A stretch of DNA of 64,000 nt from Sphingomonas lycopersici (lineage in GTDB: Bacteria > Pseudomonadota > Alphaproteobacteria > Sphingomonadales > Sphingomonadaceae): positions 1-64,000 of the forward strand of contig NZ_JANFAU010000004.1 of the NCBI RefSeq assembly GCF_026130605.1. The letters run 5' to 3'. Below the pieces are notes generated by a model that saw only the letters and a list, made by a program, of their open reading frames with translations, was not told the DNA's origin and ran no database searches. Positions 8,553-19,519 of this stretch are shown one piece after another; position 1 is the stretch's first letter, and the number at the start of each line of letters is the position of its first letter. The position numbers were made by a program, and so were the translations under genes.

Positions 8553-8735
8553 ATGCCCGCGCTCCCGCTTCTCGCCGCCGCCACGACCGACAATGGCCAC
8601 ACCGGCGTCGCGCGCCCGCGCACCGCGCCCGAGTTGTCGGACATCGCTTTGTTCGTCGTCGCGGTGGCGATCGTGTGGCTGACGCGGCGCGCCTTGCGCC
8701 GCCGGATGCGCAAGGACCCGCCGCAAGGAGGTTGA
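8553..8735 (+). CDS. Small membrane protein with PEP-CTERM-like tail
   Basis: A 60-residue open frame with a short N-terminal part, then PELSDIALFVVAVAIVWLTR, one hydrophobic segment (about residues 28-43) followed by a basic cluster RRALRRRMRK. The order Pro-Glu, transmembrane helix, arginine cluster resembles C-terminal sorting signals read by exosortases, but the motif is not a classical VPEP. TAGGAT lies 8 bases upstream. It lies 32 bases before hisE, same strand. Could also be an ordinary single-pass protein; function unknown. Confidence 0.55.
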   Translation: MPALPLLAAATTDNGHTGVARPRTAPELSDIALFVVAVAIVWLTRRALRRRMRKDPPQGG

Positions 8736-8767
8736 CCGCGCGCGCGCCACGCGGCACCGCTACGGGC

Positions 8768-9103
8768 ATGGCCGACGATACGCTCGATCGCCTCGAGGCG
8801 ACGATCCGCGCGCGCAAGGACGCCGCGGCGATGAAATCCTATACCGCCAGCCTGTTCTTCCAGGGGCGCAGCCGCATCGCGCAGAAACTGGGCGAAGAGG
8901 CGATCGAGACCGTGATTGCCGCCACCTCGGGCGACGATGCGTCGATCGTCCCGGAGGCCGCCGATCTGATCTTCCACTTGCTCGTGCTGCTCGCCGACGC
9001 CGATCTCGGGCTCGACGACGTGCGCCGCGAGCTGGAACGGCGCGAAGGCCAGTCGGGCCACGATGAAAAGGCCGGCCGCCCCCTTTCCTTCCGCCCCGAA
9101 TAG
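8768..9103 (+). CDS. hisE: Phosphoribosyl-ATP pyrophosphatase
   Basis: A 111-residue enzyme of the second step of histidine synthesis, hydrolysing PR-ATP to PR-AMP and pyrophosphate. The MazG-like signature is clear: KSYTASLFFQGRSRIAQKLG, then EEAIETVIAA and AADLIFHLLVLLAD with the acidic metal-binding residues. The ATG at 8768 is the one matching family length. No other his gene is in the window; hisE is often last in the his cluster and followed by a HIT protein, as here (10 bases later), so hisF and others would be expected elsewhere. Confidence 0.94.
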   Translation: MADDTLDRLEATIRARKDAAAMKSYTASLFFQGRSRIAQKLGEEAIETVIAATSGDDASIVPEAADLIFHLLVLLADADLGLDDVRRELERREGQSGHDEKAGRPLSFRPE

Positions 9104-9113
9104 GAGGCCACCG

Positions 9114-9506
9114 ATGGCCGTCGACGCCACCCTGCCCTATGACGACCAGAATATCTTCGCGCGCATCCTGCGCGACGAAATCCCCTCGCGCCGCGTGTAC
9201 GAGGACGATTACGCGCTCGCCTTCCACGATATCGCCCCCTGGGCGCCGACGCACATCCTGGTGATTCCCAAGGGCAAATACGTCTCGTGGGACGATTTCA
9301 CCGCACGCGCCTCGGATGCCGAGATCACCGGCTTCGTCCGCGCGGTGGGCAAGGTGGCGCGCGATCAGGGGCTGGTCGAGCCGGGCTATCGCCTGCTCGC
9401 CAACACGGGGCTCGATTCGCACGCCGAGGTGCCGCACCTCCACGTCCATATCCTCGCCGGCCGCCCGCTCGGCCCGATGCTGGTGCAGAACGACAGCCGG
9501 CGCTGA
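9114..9506 (+). CDS. HIT-family nucleotide-binding protein
   Basis: A 130-residue histidine-triad protein. The triad is HLHVHILAG near residue 108, with the conserved FARILRDEIPSRRVYEDD N-terminus and PTHILVIPK strand. HINT-type members hydrolyse adenosine phosphoramidates. The start is fixed by AGGAGG 6 bases upstream, which overlaps the hisE stop, so it is in an operon with hisE. The in-frame start at 9063 lies inside hisE and is rejected. Confidence 0.93.
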   Translation: MAVDATLPYDDQNIFARILRDEIPSRRVYEDDYALAFHDIAPWAPTHILVIPKGKYVSWDDFTARASDAEITGFVRAVGKVARDQGLVEPGYRLLANTGLDSHAEVPHLHVHILAGRPLGPMLVQNDSRR

Positions 9507-9523
9507 ATCTTCATTCTGCTCCC

Positions 9524-9541
9524 CTCCCTTGAACAAGGGAG
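9524..9541. terminator. Hairpin after the HIT gene (family E)
   Basis: CTCCCTT-GAAC-AAGGGAG forms a perfect stem 18 bases after the HIT stop. The same GGGAG hairpin with a GAAC loop recurs at 32242 and 57074 after other genes, so it is a repeated terminator-like element. Confidence 0.55.
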
Positions 9542-9770
9542 AGGCCGGAGGTGAGCTGGCCTGCGAGGAAGCGCGCCGGTATCCCCCCATACCCACCCCA
9601 CCCCCAGCCCCTCCCTTCACGAGTGAGGCGAGCCGAGAGCGCGCGCGTGTTGCGTGCCGTAACGGCCCGTAATCCATTTAACGCGTTCGGGCTTTGCTCT
9701 CGCGGCTTTCGCCGCTAGTTTCGCGCGCTTCACGCATTCAGGCCGTCCGGGGGGCGGTCGAGGGAGGATT

Positions 9771-11339
9771 ATGGCAACCAGACCCGCAGAAGGTCTTCTC
9801 GGGCGGATGATGCTTCGCAAGACGGTGGAGCAGGTCCAGCGCGAGACCCAATCAAGCGAGCTGAAACGAACACTCAGCGCCGCGAATCTCGTCTTTCTCG
9901 GTATCGGCTGCATCATCGGCGCCGGCATCTTCGTTCGTACCGGCAATGCCGCGGCGCTTCACGCCGGGCCGGCCGTGGTCATTTCGTTCATCGTCGCCGG
10001 CGTGATCTGCGGGCTCGCCGGCCTCTGCTATGCCGAGCTTTCCTCGACATTACCGGTATCGGGTTCGGCCTATACCTATTCCTACACCACGATCGGCGAA
10101 TTCGCCGCGTGGGTGATGGGCGCGCTGCTGCTGCTCGAATATGGCCTTGCCGCCTCGGTCGTGGCGGTCGGCTGGTCGGGCTATGTCGTGTCGCTGCTCG
10201 GCGATTACGGGATCAACATCCCCGTCGAGCTGACCGGGCCGACCGGCCACGCGATCGTCAAGGGCGGCAGCGCGGTGCTCGGCGCGAACGGCGCGCCGCT
10301 GACCTATCTGTTCAACCTCCCCGCCTTTGCGATTTGCGCACTGCTCGGCGCATTGCTCGTCATCGGGGTGAGCGAGAGCGCGAAGGTCAACAACGCGATC
10401 GTCGTGATCAAGGTGGCGGTGATCCTCGCCTTCATCGCGATCGTCGGCTGGTTCGTGATCCAGAATATCGGCACGCTCAAGGCCAATTGGCAGCCGTTCA
10501 TCCCGCCCGCTTCGGGGGACAAGGGCGAATTCGGCTGGGGCGGCATCATGCGCGCGGCCTCGATCGTGTTCTTCGCCTATATCGGGTTCGAGGCGGTCTC
10601 CACCGCCGGGCAGGAAGCCAAGAATCCGGCACGCGACATGCCGATCGGGATCATCGGCAGCCTCGTCGTCTGCACCGTGATCTACATGCTGGTCTCGGTC
10701 TCGATGACGCTGATCGTCAACTATAAGATGCTCAACGTGCCGGATCCGGTCGCGGTGGCGGTCGACGCACTCGGCCCGCAGTGGAGCTGGTTCGCCAAGA
10801 TCGTCAAGGTCGGCGCAATCGTCGGCCTCACCTCGGTGGTGCTGGTGCTGATGTACGGCCAGACGCGCATCTTCTACACGATGGCGCGCGACGGGCTGCT
10901 GCCGCGCATCTTCTCCAGCGTCCACCCGCGTTTCAAGACGCCGTGGATCAACACGATCGTCGTGGCGATCGTCGTGGCCGGCGCGGCGGGCTTCTTCGAC
11001 ATCAACACGCTCGGCGATATGACCTCGGTCGGCACGCTGGCGGCGTTCGGCATCGTCTGCCTGACGGTGATCTACCTGCGCCGCTCGCATCCGCATCTGC
11101 CGCGCGGGTTCCGCGTGCCTTTCTATCCGGTGGTGCCGGTGCTCGGCATCCTGTTCTGCTTCGGGCTGATCTATTCGGTCGAGACCCGCGTGCTGCTGTT
11201 CTTCCTGTGGTATACGATCGGCGCGATCGTGCTCTATTTCGTCTACGGGATGCGCAATTCGCGGCTCGCCAAGGGCCTCGACGAAGAACCCGGCCCCGAT
11301 ATGGGCGAATATGTCGCCCCGGTCGGCGAGCAGCCGTAA
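9771..11339 (+). CDS. APC-superfamily amino acid permease
   Basis: A 522-residue inner-membrane permease with about twelve to thirteen hydrophobic segments. The first one carries the APC substrate-binding motif GIGCIIGAGIFV (about residue 43-55), followed by SSTLPVSGSAYTYSY. It resembles the cationic amino acid transporter (CAT) group by length and by its extra C-terminal helices. GGGAGG lies upstream of the ATG. The substrate is not determinable; the surrounding amino-acid catabolic genes make amino-acid uptake plausible. Confidence 0.9.
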   Translation: MATRPAEGLLGRMMLRKTVEQVQRETQSSELKRTLSAANLVFLGIGCIIGAGIFVRTGNAAALHAGPAVVISFIVAGVICGLAGLCYAELSSTLPVSGSAYTYSYTTIGEFAAWVMGALLLLEYGLAASVVAVGWSGYVVSLLGDYGINIPVELTGPTGHAIVKGGSAVLGANGAPLTYLFNLPAFAICALLGALLVIGVSESAKVNNAIVVIKVAVILAFIAIVGWFVIQNIGTLKANWQPFIPPASGDKGEFGWGGIMRAASIVFFAYIGFEAVSTAGQEAKNPARDMPIGIIGSLVVCTVIYMLVSVSMTLIVNYKMLNVPDPVAVAVDALGPQWSWFAKIVKVGAIVGLTSVVLVLMYGQTRIFYTMARDGLLPRIFSSVHPRFKTPWINTIVVAIVVAGAAGFFDINTLGDMTSVGTLAAFGIVCLTVIYLRRSHPHLPRGFRVPFYPVVPVLGILFCFGLIYSVETRVLLFFLWYTIGAIVLYFVYGMRNSRLAKGLDEEPGPDMGEYVAPVGEQP

Positions 11340-11391
11340 TCTGACACTTCTGCCTGTTCGCCCCTTCGCAAGAATGGGGCGGACGGGTTAG

Positions 11392-13527
<2,136 letters not shown>

Positions 13528-13543
13528 TGGCTTGCCCTACCTG

Positions 13544-13625
13544 CCGTTCGGGCTGAGCTTGTCGAAGCCCTGCACTTTTCTTCGTAGGGGAAAATGCAGC
13601 CCTTCGACAGGCTCAGGGCGAAACG
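13544..13625. repeat. Intergenic palindrome, family A copy 3
   Basis: Arms CCGTTCGGGCTGAGCTTGTC and CCCTTCGACAGGCTCAGGGC flank an A/T-richer centre. It lies just after ligA; the rest of the 280-base gap to the next gene holds no other clear signal besides an AGGGG ribosome site for the receptor. Confidence 0.85.
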
Positions 13626-13807
13626 GATGTCGCGTGAATATCCGCCCCGGTGTCGCTTTTATGCAACGCATCGGAACGTGAGTCGCCGATTAATCCTGAA
13701 TCGACTCGCGACCGTCATCTAAGCTTCATATTACGCAGGCACGGGCGCGGCAGTCGGTCAGGGAACCGCCGGGCACCTGAGCAAAAAGCTCGATAGGGGA
13801 CACATAG

Positions 13808-16800
13808 ATGCGTAATAACCTGCTTCTGGGCGTGGCTGCGGCCGCGCTCATCGTGCCGGTCGCGGCAATGGCACAAGAAACCACTTCCACGATTCGCGGC
13901 TCGGTAACCGCGGGCGGCGCCCCGGTGGCGGGCGCGACCGTGACGATCACGCACGTTCCGTCGGGCACGACGGCGAACACCACCACCGACGCAAACGGCA
14001 ATTTCAACGCCGCCGGTCTGCGCGTGGGCGGTCCGTTCACCGTAACCGTCAAGGCCGAGGGCCATCCCCAGACCAGCATCACCGACATCAATACCGTCGT
14101 TGCCCAAGCGTTCGACCTGCCGATCGATCTCCAGCCGGCGCAGGGCGTTGAAACCACCGCGGGCGGCGATGTCGTCGTCACCGCGGCTAAGCTGCCCAAC
14201 GCACGCACCGTCAGCCAGGGACCGGCGACCGTCCTCTCGGCGACGCAGATCGCCGCGGTCGCCTCGGTCAACCGCGACATCCGCGACCTGATGCGCCGCG
14301 ATCCCTTCGCGCGCCTCGACTATTCGGACGGCAACGGCCGCGCGGTGAGCTTCGCCGGCCAGAATGCGCGCTTCAACCGCTTCTCGATCGACGGCGTGCC
14401 GGTCACCGACAATTTCGGCATCAATCCCGACGGCCTGCCGACCCGCCGTTCGCCGGTGCCGCTCGACGCGATCGGCCAGTTCCAGACCAAGGTCGCGCCC
14501 TATGACGTGCGCGAGGGCAATTTCCAGGGCGGCGCGATCAACGCGATCCTGAAATCGGGCACCAACCAGTTCCACGGCACCGGCTTCTACGCTTATTCGT
14601 CGGACGGCCTGACGGGCACCAAGACCAAGGCCGGCCCCGGCGTGCCGACCGGCGTCGTCACGCTGCCCAAGTTCAAATATGAGAATTACGGCGGAGAGAT
14701 CTCCGGCCCGATCATCAAGGACAAATTGTTCTTCATGGTCGCCGGCGAGCGCATCCGCGCCGGCACGCCGATCGCGGAAGGCACGCCGGGCAACAATGCC
14801 GGCACCGTCATCCCGCTCATCACCGATGCCGCCGTCTCGCAGATCCAGGACATCGCGAAGTCCAAATACGGCTACAACACCGGCGGCATCCTCAACAATT
14901 CGAAGGATTCCGACGACCGCCTCGTCGCGAAGATCGACGCCAACATCTCCGACCGCCAGCGCGTGTCGTTGACGTACATGTACACCAAGGATTCGATCCA
15001 GTTCGGCAACAACACCAACGTCGGCCCAGCAGCGGCGACGGGTAGCGCGCCGGGCCTCGGGCTCGAATCGAACGGCTATATCGCGTCGAACCGGCTGCAC
15101 ACCGGCGTGTTCCAGCTCAATTCCGACTGGAGCGACGAATTCTCGACCGAAGTCCGCGCCTTCTATAAGGATTACAAGCGCGGTCAGGATCCGATCCTCG
15201 GCCGCGGTTTCGGCCAGTTCCAGGTCTGCACCGCGCCGACCTCCGATCGCGGCACCGGCGCCGCAACGAACACCGATTTGTCGAACAATTGCGCCCCCGG
15301 CTACGGCACGGTGTCGTTCGGCCCGGATATTTCGCGCCAGTCGAACGAGCTCAGCAGCAAGACCTGGGGCGGCCTCGTCCAGGCGCGCCTGACCCGCAAC
15401 GACCATGACGTGCGGCTCTTTGCCGAGGTGCAAAGCACGTCGATCTTCAACCTGTTCGTGCAGCGCACGGCGGGCGATTATTATTTCGACTCGATCGCCG
15501 ATTTCCAGGCCGGCAACGCACAGCGGCTGCGTTATACGAATGCGGTTCCCAGCCTGAACCCGGCGGATGCCGCGGCGCGGTTCAAATATCAGTCGTTCGT
15601 CTTCGGCCTCCAGGATACCTGGCGCGTCAGCGACATCCTCACGGTGAACTACGGCGGGCGTTACGACCTGTACGCCGGGGATAGCCGTCCGGCGCTCAAC
15701 ACCAATTTCGTCAACCGGTTCGGCTTCGCGAACAACGCCTATATCTCGGGCCGCGGCATCTTCCAGCCGCGCGTCGGCTTCGATTTCAAGCCCACCCCGG
15801 GCCTGGTGATCCGCGGCGGCGGCGGCATCTTCTCGGGCGGCTCGCCCGACGTCTATGTCTCGAACAGCTTCTCGAACACCGGCTATCTGTCGAACAGCAT
15901 CGATATCCGCCAGACCAACGGCGGCGGCTATATCATGCCCGCCGGGAGCACGGTCACCGGCGATCAGATTCTGAGCGGCGTGAACGGCAAGACCATCCCG
16001 GCCGGCGCCAATACGGTGCTGACGAACGCCTCGTCGTCGGCCACCGCGCCGACCAACGCGCTCGATCCGCACTTCAAGCTGCCGTCGCAGTGGCGCGCGA
16101 CGCTGTCGGCCGATTACGACACCAATCTGGGCGGCTTCCTGGGCGGCGGCTGGCACTTCGGCGCCGACTTCCTCTACTCGAAGGTCCGCAGCCAGGTGTA
16201 TTTCACCGACATCCGCTCGGTGCCGACCGCGCTCAAGACGCCTGACGGCCGGACGCGCTACGCCGCGCTGACGACCTTCAACGACACCAACCAGGATATC
16301 CTGCTCACCAATACCGACAAGGGCCGCGGCTACATCGCGGTAGCGCGGTTCGACAAGAGCTGGGACATCGGCGTGAATATCGGCGCGAGCTACACCTATC
16401 AGAACGTCAAGGACGCTACGCCGGCAACCTCCTCGACCGCAGGATCGAACTACGGCAACGGTGCGTTCTTCGATGCCAGCGGCGCGGCCTATGGCGTCTC
16501 GAACGACGAAGTCCGTCACTTCTTCAAATATAACGTGACGTTCGATCACGCCTTCTTCGGCGACTACAAGACCGTGTTCTCGATCTTCGGCGAAACCCGC
16601 ATCGGCAAGCCCTACAGCTATACGATGCAGGACATCTCGCAGGGCCGCAGCGCGATCTTCGGCAACGTCGGAACCGGCGCGCGCTACCTGCTCTACGTGC
16701 CGACCTCGACCTCGGACGCTTTGGTGTCTTACGACAACCCGACGACCGCGACTTATCTCGACAACCTGATCAACAGCACGGGTCTGGCGAAATATCGCGG

Positions 16801-17164
16801 CAAGGTCGCCCCGCGTAACGCGTTCAACTCGCCGTGGTTCACCCGCATTGACCTGCACCTGTCGCAGGAAATCCCGACCGGGCTTGGTGACAGCCGCGTC
16901 CAGATCTTCGCGGATATCGAGAACTTCACCAACCTGCTCAACAAGAAGTGGGGCCAGGTTCGCGAATATTCGTTCCCGTACACGATCGCGGCGGTGCGCG
17001 TTCAGTGCCTCACCGCGCCGGGTGGCGCCGTCGTGACCAGCACGTCGCAGCCGTGCGGACAGTATAAATATTCTGCCCCGACCGTGACGCCGGATCAACA
17101 GAACGTGATTTCGTCGCGTCCGTCCCTCTACACGATCCGCATCGGCGCGCGCTTCACCTTCTAA
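13808..17164 (+). CDS. Oar-like TonB-dependent receptor with carboxypeptidase-regulatory-like domain
   Basis: An 1118-residue outer-membrane protein. Residues 1-22 are a signal peptide (cleavage after AMA). Next comes a carboxypeptidase regulatory-like beta-sandwich (TTSTIRGSVTAGGAPVAGAT), then a plug domain (from about residue 115; FSIDGVPVTDNFGINPDGLP) and a long beta-barrel ending in TIRIGARFTF, a typical C-terminal aromatic beta-signal. This is the Oar/OmpA-related layout of large TonB receptors. The ligand is unknown; a LytS/LytTR pair follows on the same strand. Confidence 0.9.
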   Translation: MRNNLLLGVAAAALIVPVAAMAQETTSTIRGSVTAGGAPVAGATVTITHVPSGTTANTTTDANGNFNAAGLRVGGPFTVTVKAEGHPQTSITDINTVVAQAFDLPIDLQPAQGVETTAGGDVVVTAAKLPNARTVSQGPATVLSATQIAAVASVNRDIRDLMRRDPFARLDYSDGNGRAVSFAGQNARFNRFSIDGVPVTDNFGINPDGLPTRRSPVPLDAIGQFQTKVAPYDVREGNFQGGAINAILKSGTNQFHGTGFYAYSSDGLTGTKTKAGPGVPTGVVTLPKFKYENYGGEISGPIIKDKLFFMVAGERIRAGTPIAEGTPGNNAGTVIPLITDAAVSQIQDIAKSKYGYNTGGILNNSKDSDDRLVAKIDANISDRQRVSLTYMYTKDSIQFGNNTNVGPAAATGSAPGLGLESNGYIASNRLHTGVFQLNSDWSDEFSTEVRAFYKDYKRGQDPILGRGFGQFQVCTAPTSDRGTGAATNTDLSNNCAPGYGTVSFGPDISRQSNELSSKTWGGLVQARLTRNDHDVRLFAEVQSTSIFNLFVQRTAGDYYFDSIADFQAGNAQRLRYTNAVPSLNPADAAARFKYQSFVFGLQDTWRVSDILTVNYGGRYDLYAGDSRPALNTNFVNRFGFANNAYISGRGIFQPRVGFDFKPTPGLVIRGGGGIFSGGSPDVYVSNSFSNTGYLSNSIDIRQTNGGGYIMPAGSTVTGDQILSGVNGKTIPAGANTVLTNASSSATAPTNALDPHFKLPSQWRATLSADYDTNLGGFLGGGWHFGADFLYSKVRSQVYFTDIRSVPTALKTPDGRTRYAALTTFNDTNQDILLTNTDKGRGYIAVARFDKSWDIGVNIGASYTYQNVKDATPATSSTAGSNYGNGAFFDASGAAYGVSNDEVRHFFKYNVTFDHAFFGDYKTVFSIFGETRIGKPYSYTMQDISQGRSAIFGNVGTGARYLLYVPTSTSDALVSYDNPTTATYLDNLINSTGLAKYRGKVAPRNAFNSPWFTRIDLHLSQEIPTGLGDSRVQIFADIENFTNLLNKKWGQVREYSFPYTIAAVRVQCLTAPGGAVVTSTSQPCGQYKYSAPTVTPDQQNVISSRPSLYTIRIGARFTF

Positions 17165-17266
17165 GCGCCCGTCGCTCGGTAAAATCTCACGGGTCGTCGC
17201 TCCTTTCGCGGGAGCGGCGGCCCTCTTGTTTTGCACCCTTTCGACAGGCCGTGTAAGGCGAATGGA

Positions 17267-18421
17267 ATGGCGACGCTTCCCGCCCCCCAGGCGACTCCGC
17301 CCGTAATGACCGGCGCTCCCTCCGCTGCCGCGGCGCTGGCGCAGGCGCGCGCCTCGACGATGTTCGTCCGCCCGTTTTTCGAGGACAAGGCCCGCGCCTT
17401 CTGGTTCCTCCAGGCGGCGGGCTGGTCGGGCTATCTCATCCTGCGCACCGTTTCGAGCATCTCGAACGGCTTCACGCTGCAGGGGGTGGTCACCAATATC
17501 ATCGAGACGATCGTCGGCTATTGCATCACGCTGCTGCTCTCGACGCTCTACGGCTATTATCGCGGGCTCCCGCGCATCACCGGCATCATCCTGACGTTGC
17601 TGACCCTGGGTGCGGCGACCTTCCTTTATGCGCTGCTCGACACCTTCTCGTTCAGCTTCATCAAATTCGCCGCGCCGGGCATCGATGTGAAGCTGCTGAT
17701 CGGCGCGCTGTTCCTCAATTTCACCGTGCTCGCGGGCTGGTCGGCGCTGTATTTCGGGATCAATTTCTATCTGATCATCGAGGAGCAGATCGATCAGATG
17801 CAGCATCTGGAAACCCAGGCGTCCTCGGCGCAGCTCGCGATGCTGCGCTACCAGCTCAACCCGCATTTCCTGTTCAACACGCTCAATTCGATCTCGACTC
17901 TGGTGCTGCTCAAGCAGACCGAGCGCGCCAATGCGATGCTGTCGCGGCTCGCCTCGTTCCTGCGCTACACGCTGATCAACGAGCCGACCGCGCATGTCGC
18001 GCTGGCGCAGGAGATCGAGACGCTGAAGCTCTATCTCGAGATCGAGAAGATGCGCTTCGAGGATCGGCTGCGCCCCGAATTCGAGATCGATCCGGCCGCG
18101 GAAAAGGCGCATCTGCCCTCCTTGCTGCTCCAGCCACTGATCGAAAATGCGATAAAATATGCGGTTACGCCTCAGGAAGAGGGCGCCGAAATCCGCGTTA
18201 CGGCGCGGCTCGCCGGGGAACGGGTGCAGATCATCGTATCTGATACAGGACCGGGCTTGCAGGCGACAAAGAACCGGCCGAGCCTTTCAACCGGTGTTGG
18301 GATTGCCAATATCAGGGAGCGCCTGGCGCAAGCCTATGGCGCGGATCATCGTTTTGAGATCCAGGCGATGCCGCAAGGCGGGTTCCGGGTCGAGATCGAG
18401 ATTCCGTTCCAGCTCGAATAA
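17267..18421 (+). CDS. LytS/YehU-type sensor histidine kinase
   Basis: A 384-residue kinase. The N-terminal half has about four transmembrane segments (residues 45-175). The His_kinase domain starts at LRYQLNPHFLFNTLNSIS with phospho-acceptor H200, followed by the HATPase core (LLLQPLIENAIKYAV, then SDTGPGL). The start at 17267 follows AAGGCGA. Its partner regulator lies 94 bases downstream. The sensed signal is unknown; the preceding receptor gene suggests an envelope-related role, but that is inference. Confidence 0.92.
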   Translation: MATLPAPQATPPVMTGAPSAAAALAQARASTMFVRPFFEDKARAFWFLQAAGWSGYLILRTVSSISNGFTLQGVVTNIIETIVGYCITLLLSTLYGYYRGLPRITGIILTLLTLGAATFLYALLDTFSFSFIKFAAPGIDVKLLIGALFLNFTVLAGWSALYFGINFYLIIEEQIDQMQHLETQASSAQLAMLRYQLNPHFLFNTLNSISTLVLLKQTERANAMLSRLASFLRYTLINEPTAHVALAQEIETLKLYLEIEKMRFEDRLRPEFEIDPAAEKAHLPSLLLQPLIENAIKYAVTPQEEGAEIRVTARLAGERVQIIVSDTGPGLQATKNRPSLSTGVGIANIRERLAQAYGADHRFEIQAMPQGGFRVEIEIPFQLE

Positions 18422-18515
18422 CCCAGGGGGCAGATGAACAGGGGGATGGAAAAGTGAAGCCGCGGCGGATCGCAACAGCGCCGGCGCGGCGGACGTATTG
18501 GAGACTACCAAGGCA

Positions 18516-19319
18516 ATGACCATCCGCACCATTCTCGTCGACGACGAGCCGCTGGCGATCCAGGGGCTCGAGTTGCGCCTGCAGACGCATGACGACGTCG
18601 AGATCATCGCCAAGTGCCAGAACGGGCGCGAAGCGATCAGCGCGATCAAGACCCACAAGCCCGATCTCGTCTTTCTCGACATCCAGATGCCCGGATTCGA
18701 CGGCTTTTCGGTCGTCCAGGGGATGATGGAGGTGGAGCCGCCGCTGTTCGTCTTCGTCACTGCCTATTCGGACCACGCCTTGCGCGCCTTCGAGGCGCAG
18801 GCGGTCGATTATCTGATGAAGCCGGTCGAGGAAGCCCGGCTCGCCGACACGCTCGATCGCGTGCGCCAGCGCCTCGCCGAACGCCGCGGCGCCGAGGAAA
18901 CCGAGAAATTGAAGGAGGCGCTGGCCGAACACGCTCCCGAGGCGGCGGCCGAGATCGGTGCCGGCGACGGCGATCACGTCAACGCCAACCGATTCGAAAA
19001 GCTCATCAATATCAAGGATCGCGGGCAGATCTTCCGCGTCGATGTCGACACGATCGAGCTGATCGAGGCAGCCGGCGACTATATGGTGATCAAGACCGCG
19101 GATAATTCGCTCGTGCTGCGCGAGACGATGAAGGATCTGGAAAAGCGGCTCGATCCGCGGCGTTTCCAGCGCGTCCACCGCTCGACGATCGTCAACCTCG
19201 ATCTCGTCAAGCAGGTCAAGCCGCACACCAACGGCGAATGCTTCCTGATCCTCGATTCGGGTGCGCAGGTGAAGGTCAGCCGCTCGTATCGCGACGTGGT
19301 GGCGCGCTTCGTCCACTGA
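18516..19319 (+). CDS. LytTR-family response regulator
   Basis: A 267-residue response regulator. The receiver domain (residues 1-120) has acidic D9/D10, phospho-acceptor D55 in LVFLDIQMPG and K107-type MKPVEEARL. A linker rich in Glu precedes the C-terminal LytTR DNA-binding domain (about 170-267; RFQRVHRSTIVNLDLV and KVSRSYRDVV). The ATG at 18516 is used; a TTG at 18498 is in frame but has no better ribosome site. It is the cognate of the LytS-type kinase upstream. Confidence 0.93.
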   Translation: MTIRTILVDDEPLAIQGLELRLQTHDDVEIIAKCQNGREAISAIKTHKPDLVFLDIQMPGFDGFSVVQGMMEVEPPLFVFVTAYSDHALRAFEAQAVDYLMKPVEEARLADTLDRVRQRLAERRGAEETEKLKEALAEHAPEAAAEIGAGDGDHVNANRFEKLINIKDRGQIFRVDVDTIELIEAAGDYMVIKTADNSLVLRETMKDLEKRLDPRRFQRVHRSTIVNLDLVKQVKPHTNGECFLILDSGAQVKVSRSYRDVVARFVH

Positions 19320-19345
19320 GGGCGGCGCGCCTTTTCACCCACCTG

Positions 19346-19453
19346 CGTCATCCCGGCCTTGAGCCGGGATCCATCGTGCCTCGGGCGCCGCGACTAGGAC
19401 CTCTTGCCCCGCGCCTGCCTCCCGATGGACCCCGGCTCAAGGCCGGGGTGACG
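19346..19453. repeat. Intergenic palindrome, family C copy
   Basis: The left arm CGTCATCCCGGCCTTGAGCC and right arm GGCTCAAGGCCGGGGTGACG are near-perfect complements separated by about 60 bases. It fills the gap between the response regulator and the ABC-F gene. Confidence 0.85.
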
Positions 19454-19519
19454 AGGGGTGTGCCTGAGAACGCCCCTCCCCCGCTGGCGACATCGCCCCC
19501 GCTCTGCTAGGCGCGCCCG

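Noticed and set aside
13715..18112. A 1465-codon leftward open frame opposite the Oar-like receptor and kinase
   Set aside because: It is the antisense shadow of well-supported genes in GC-rich DNA, has Arg/Asp/His-rich composition without any domain, and no ribosome site.
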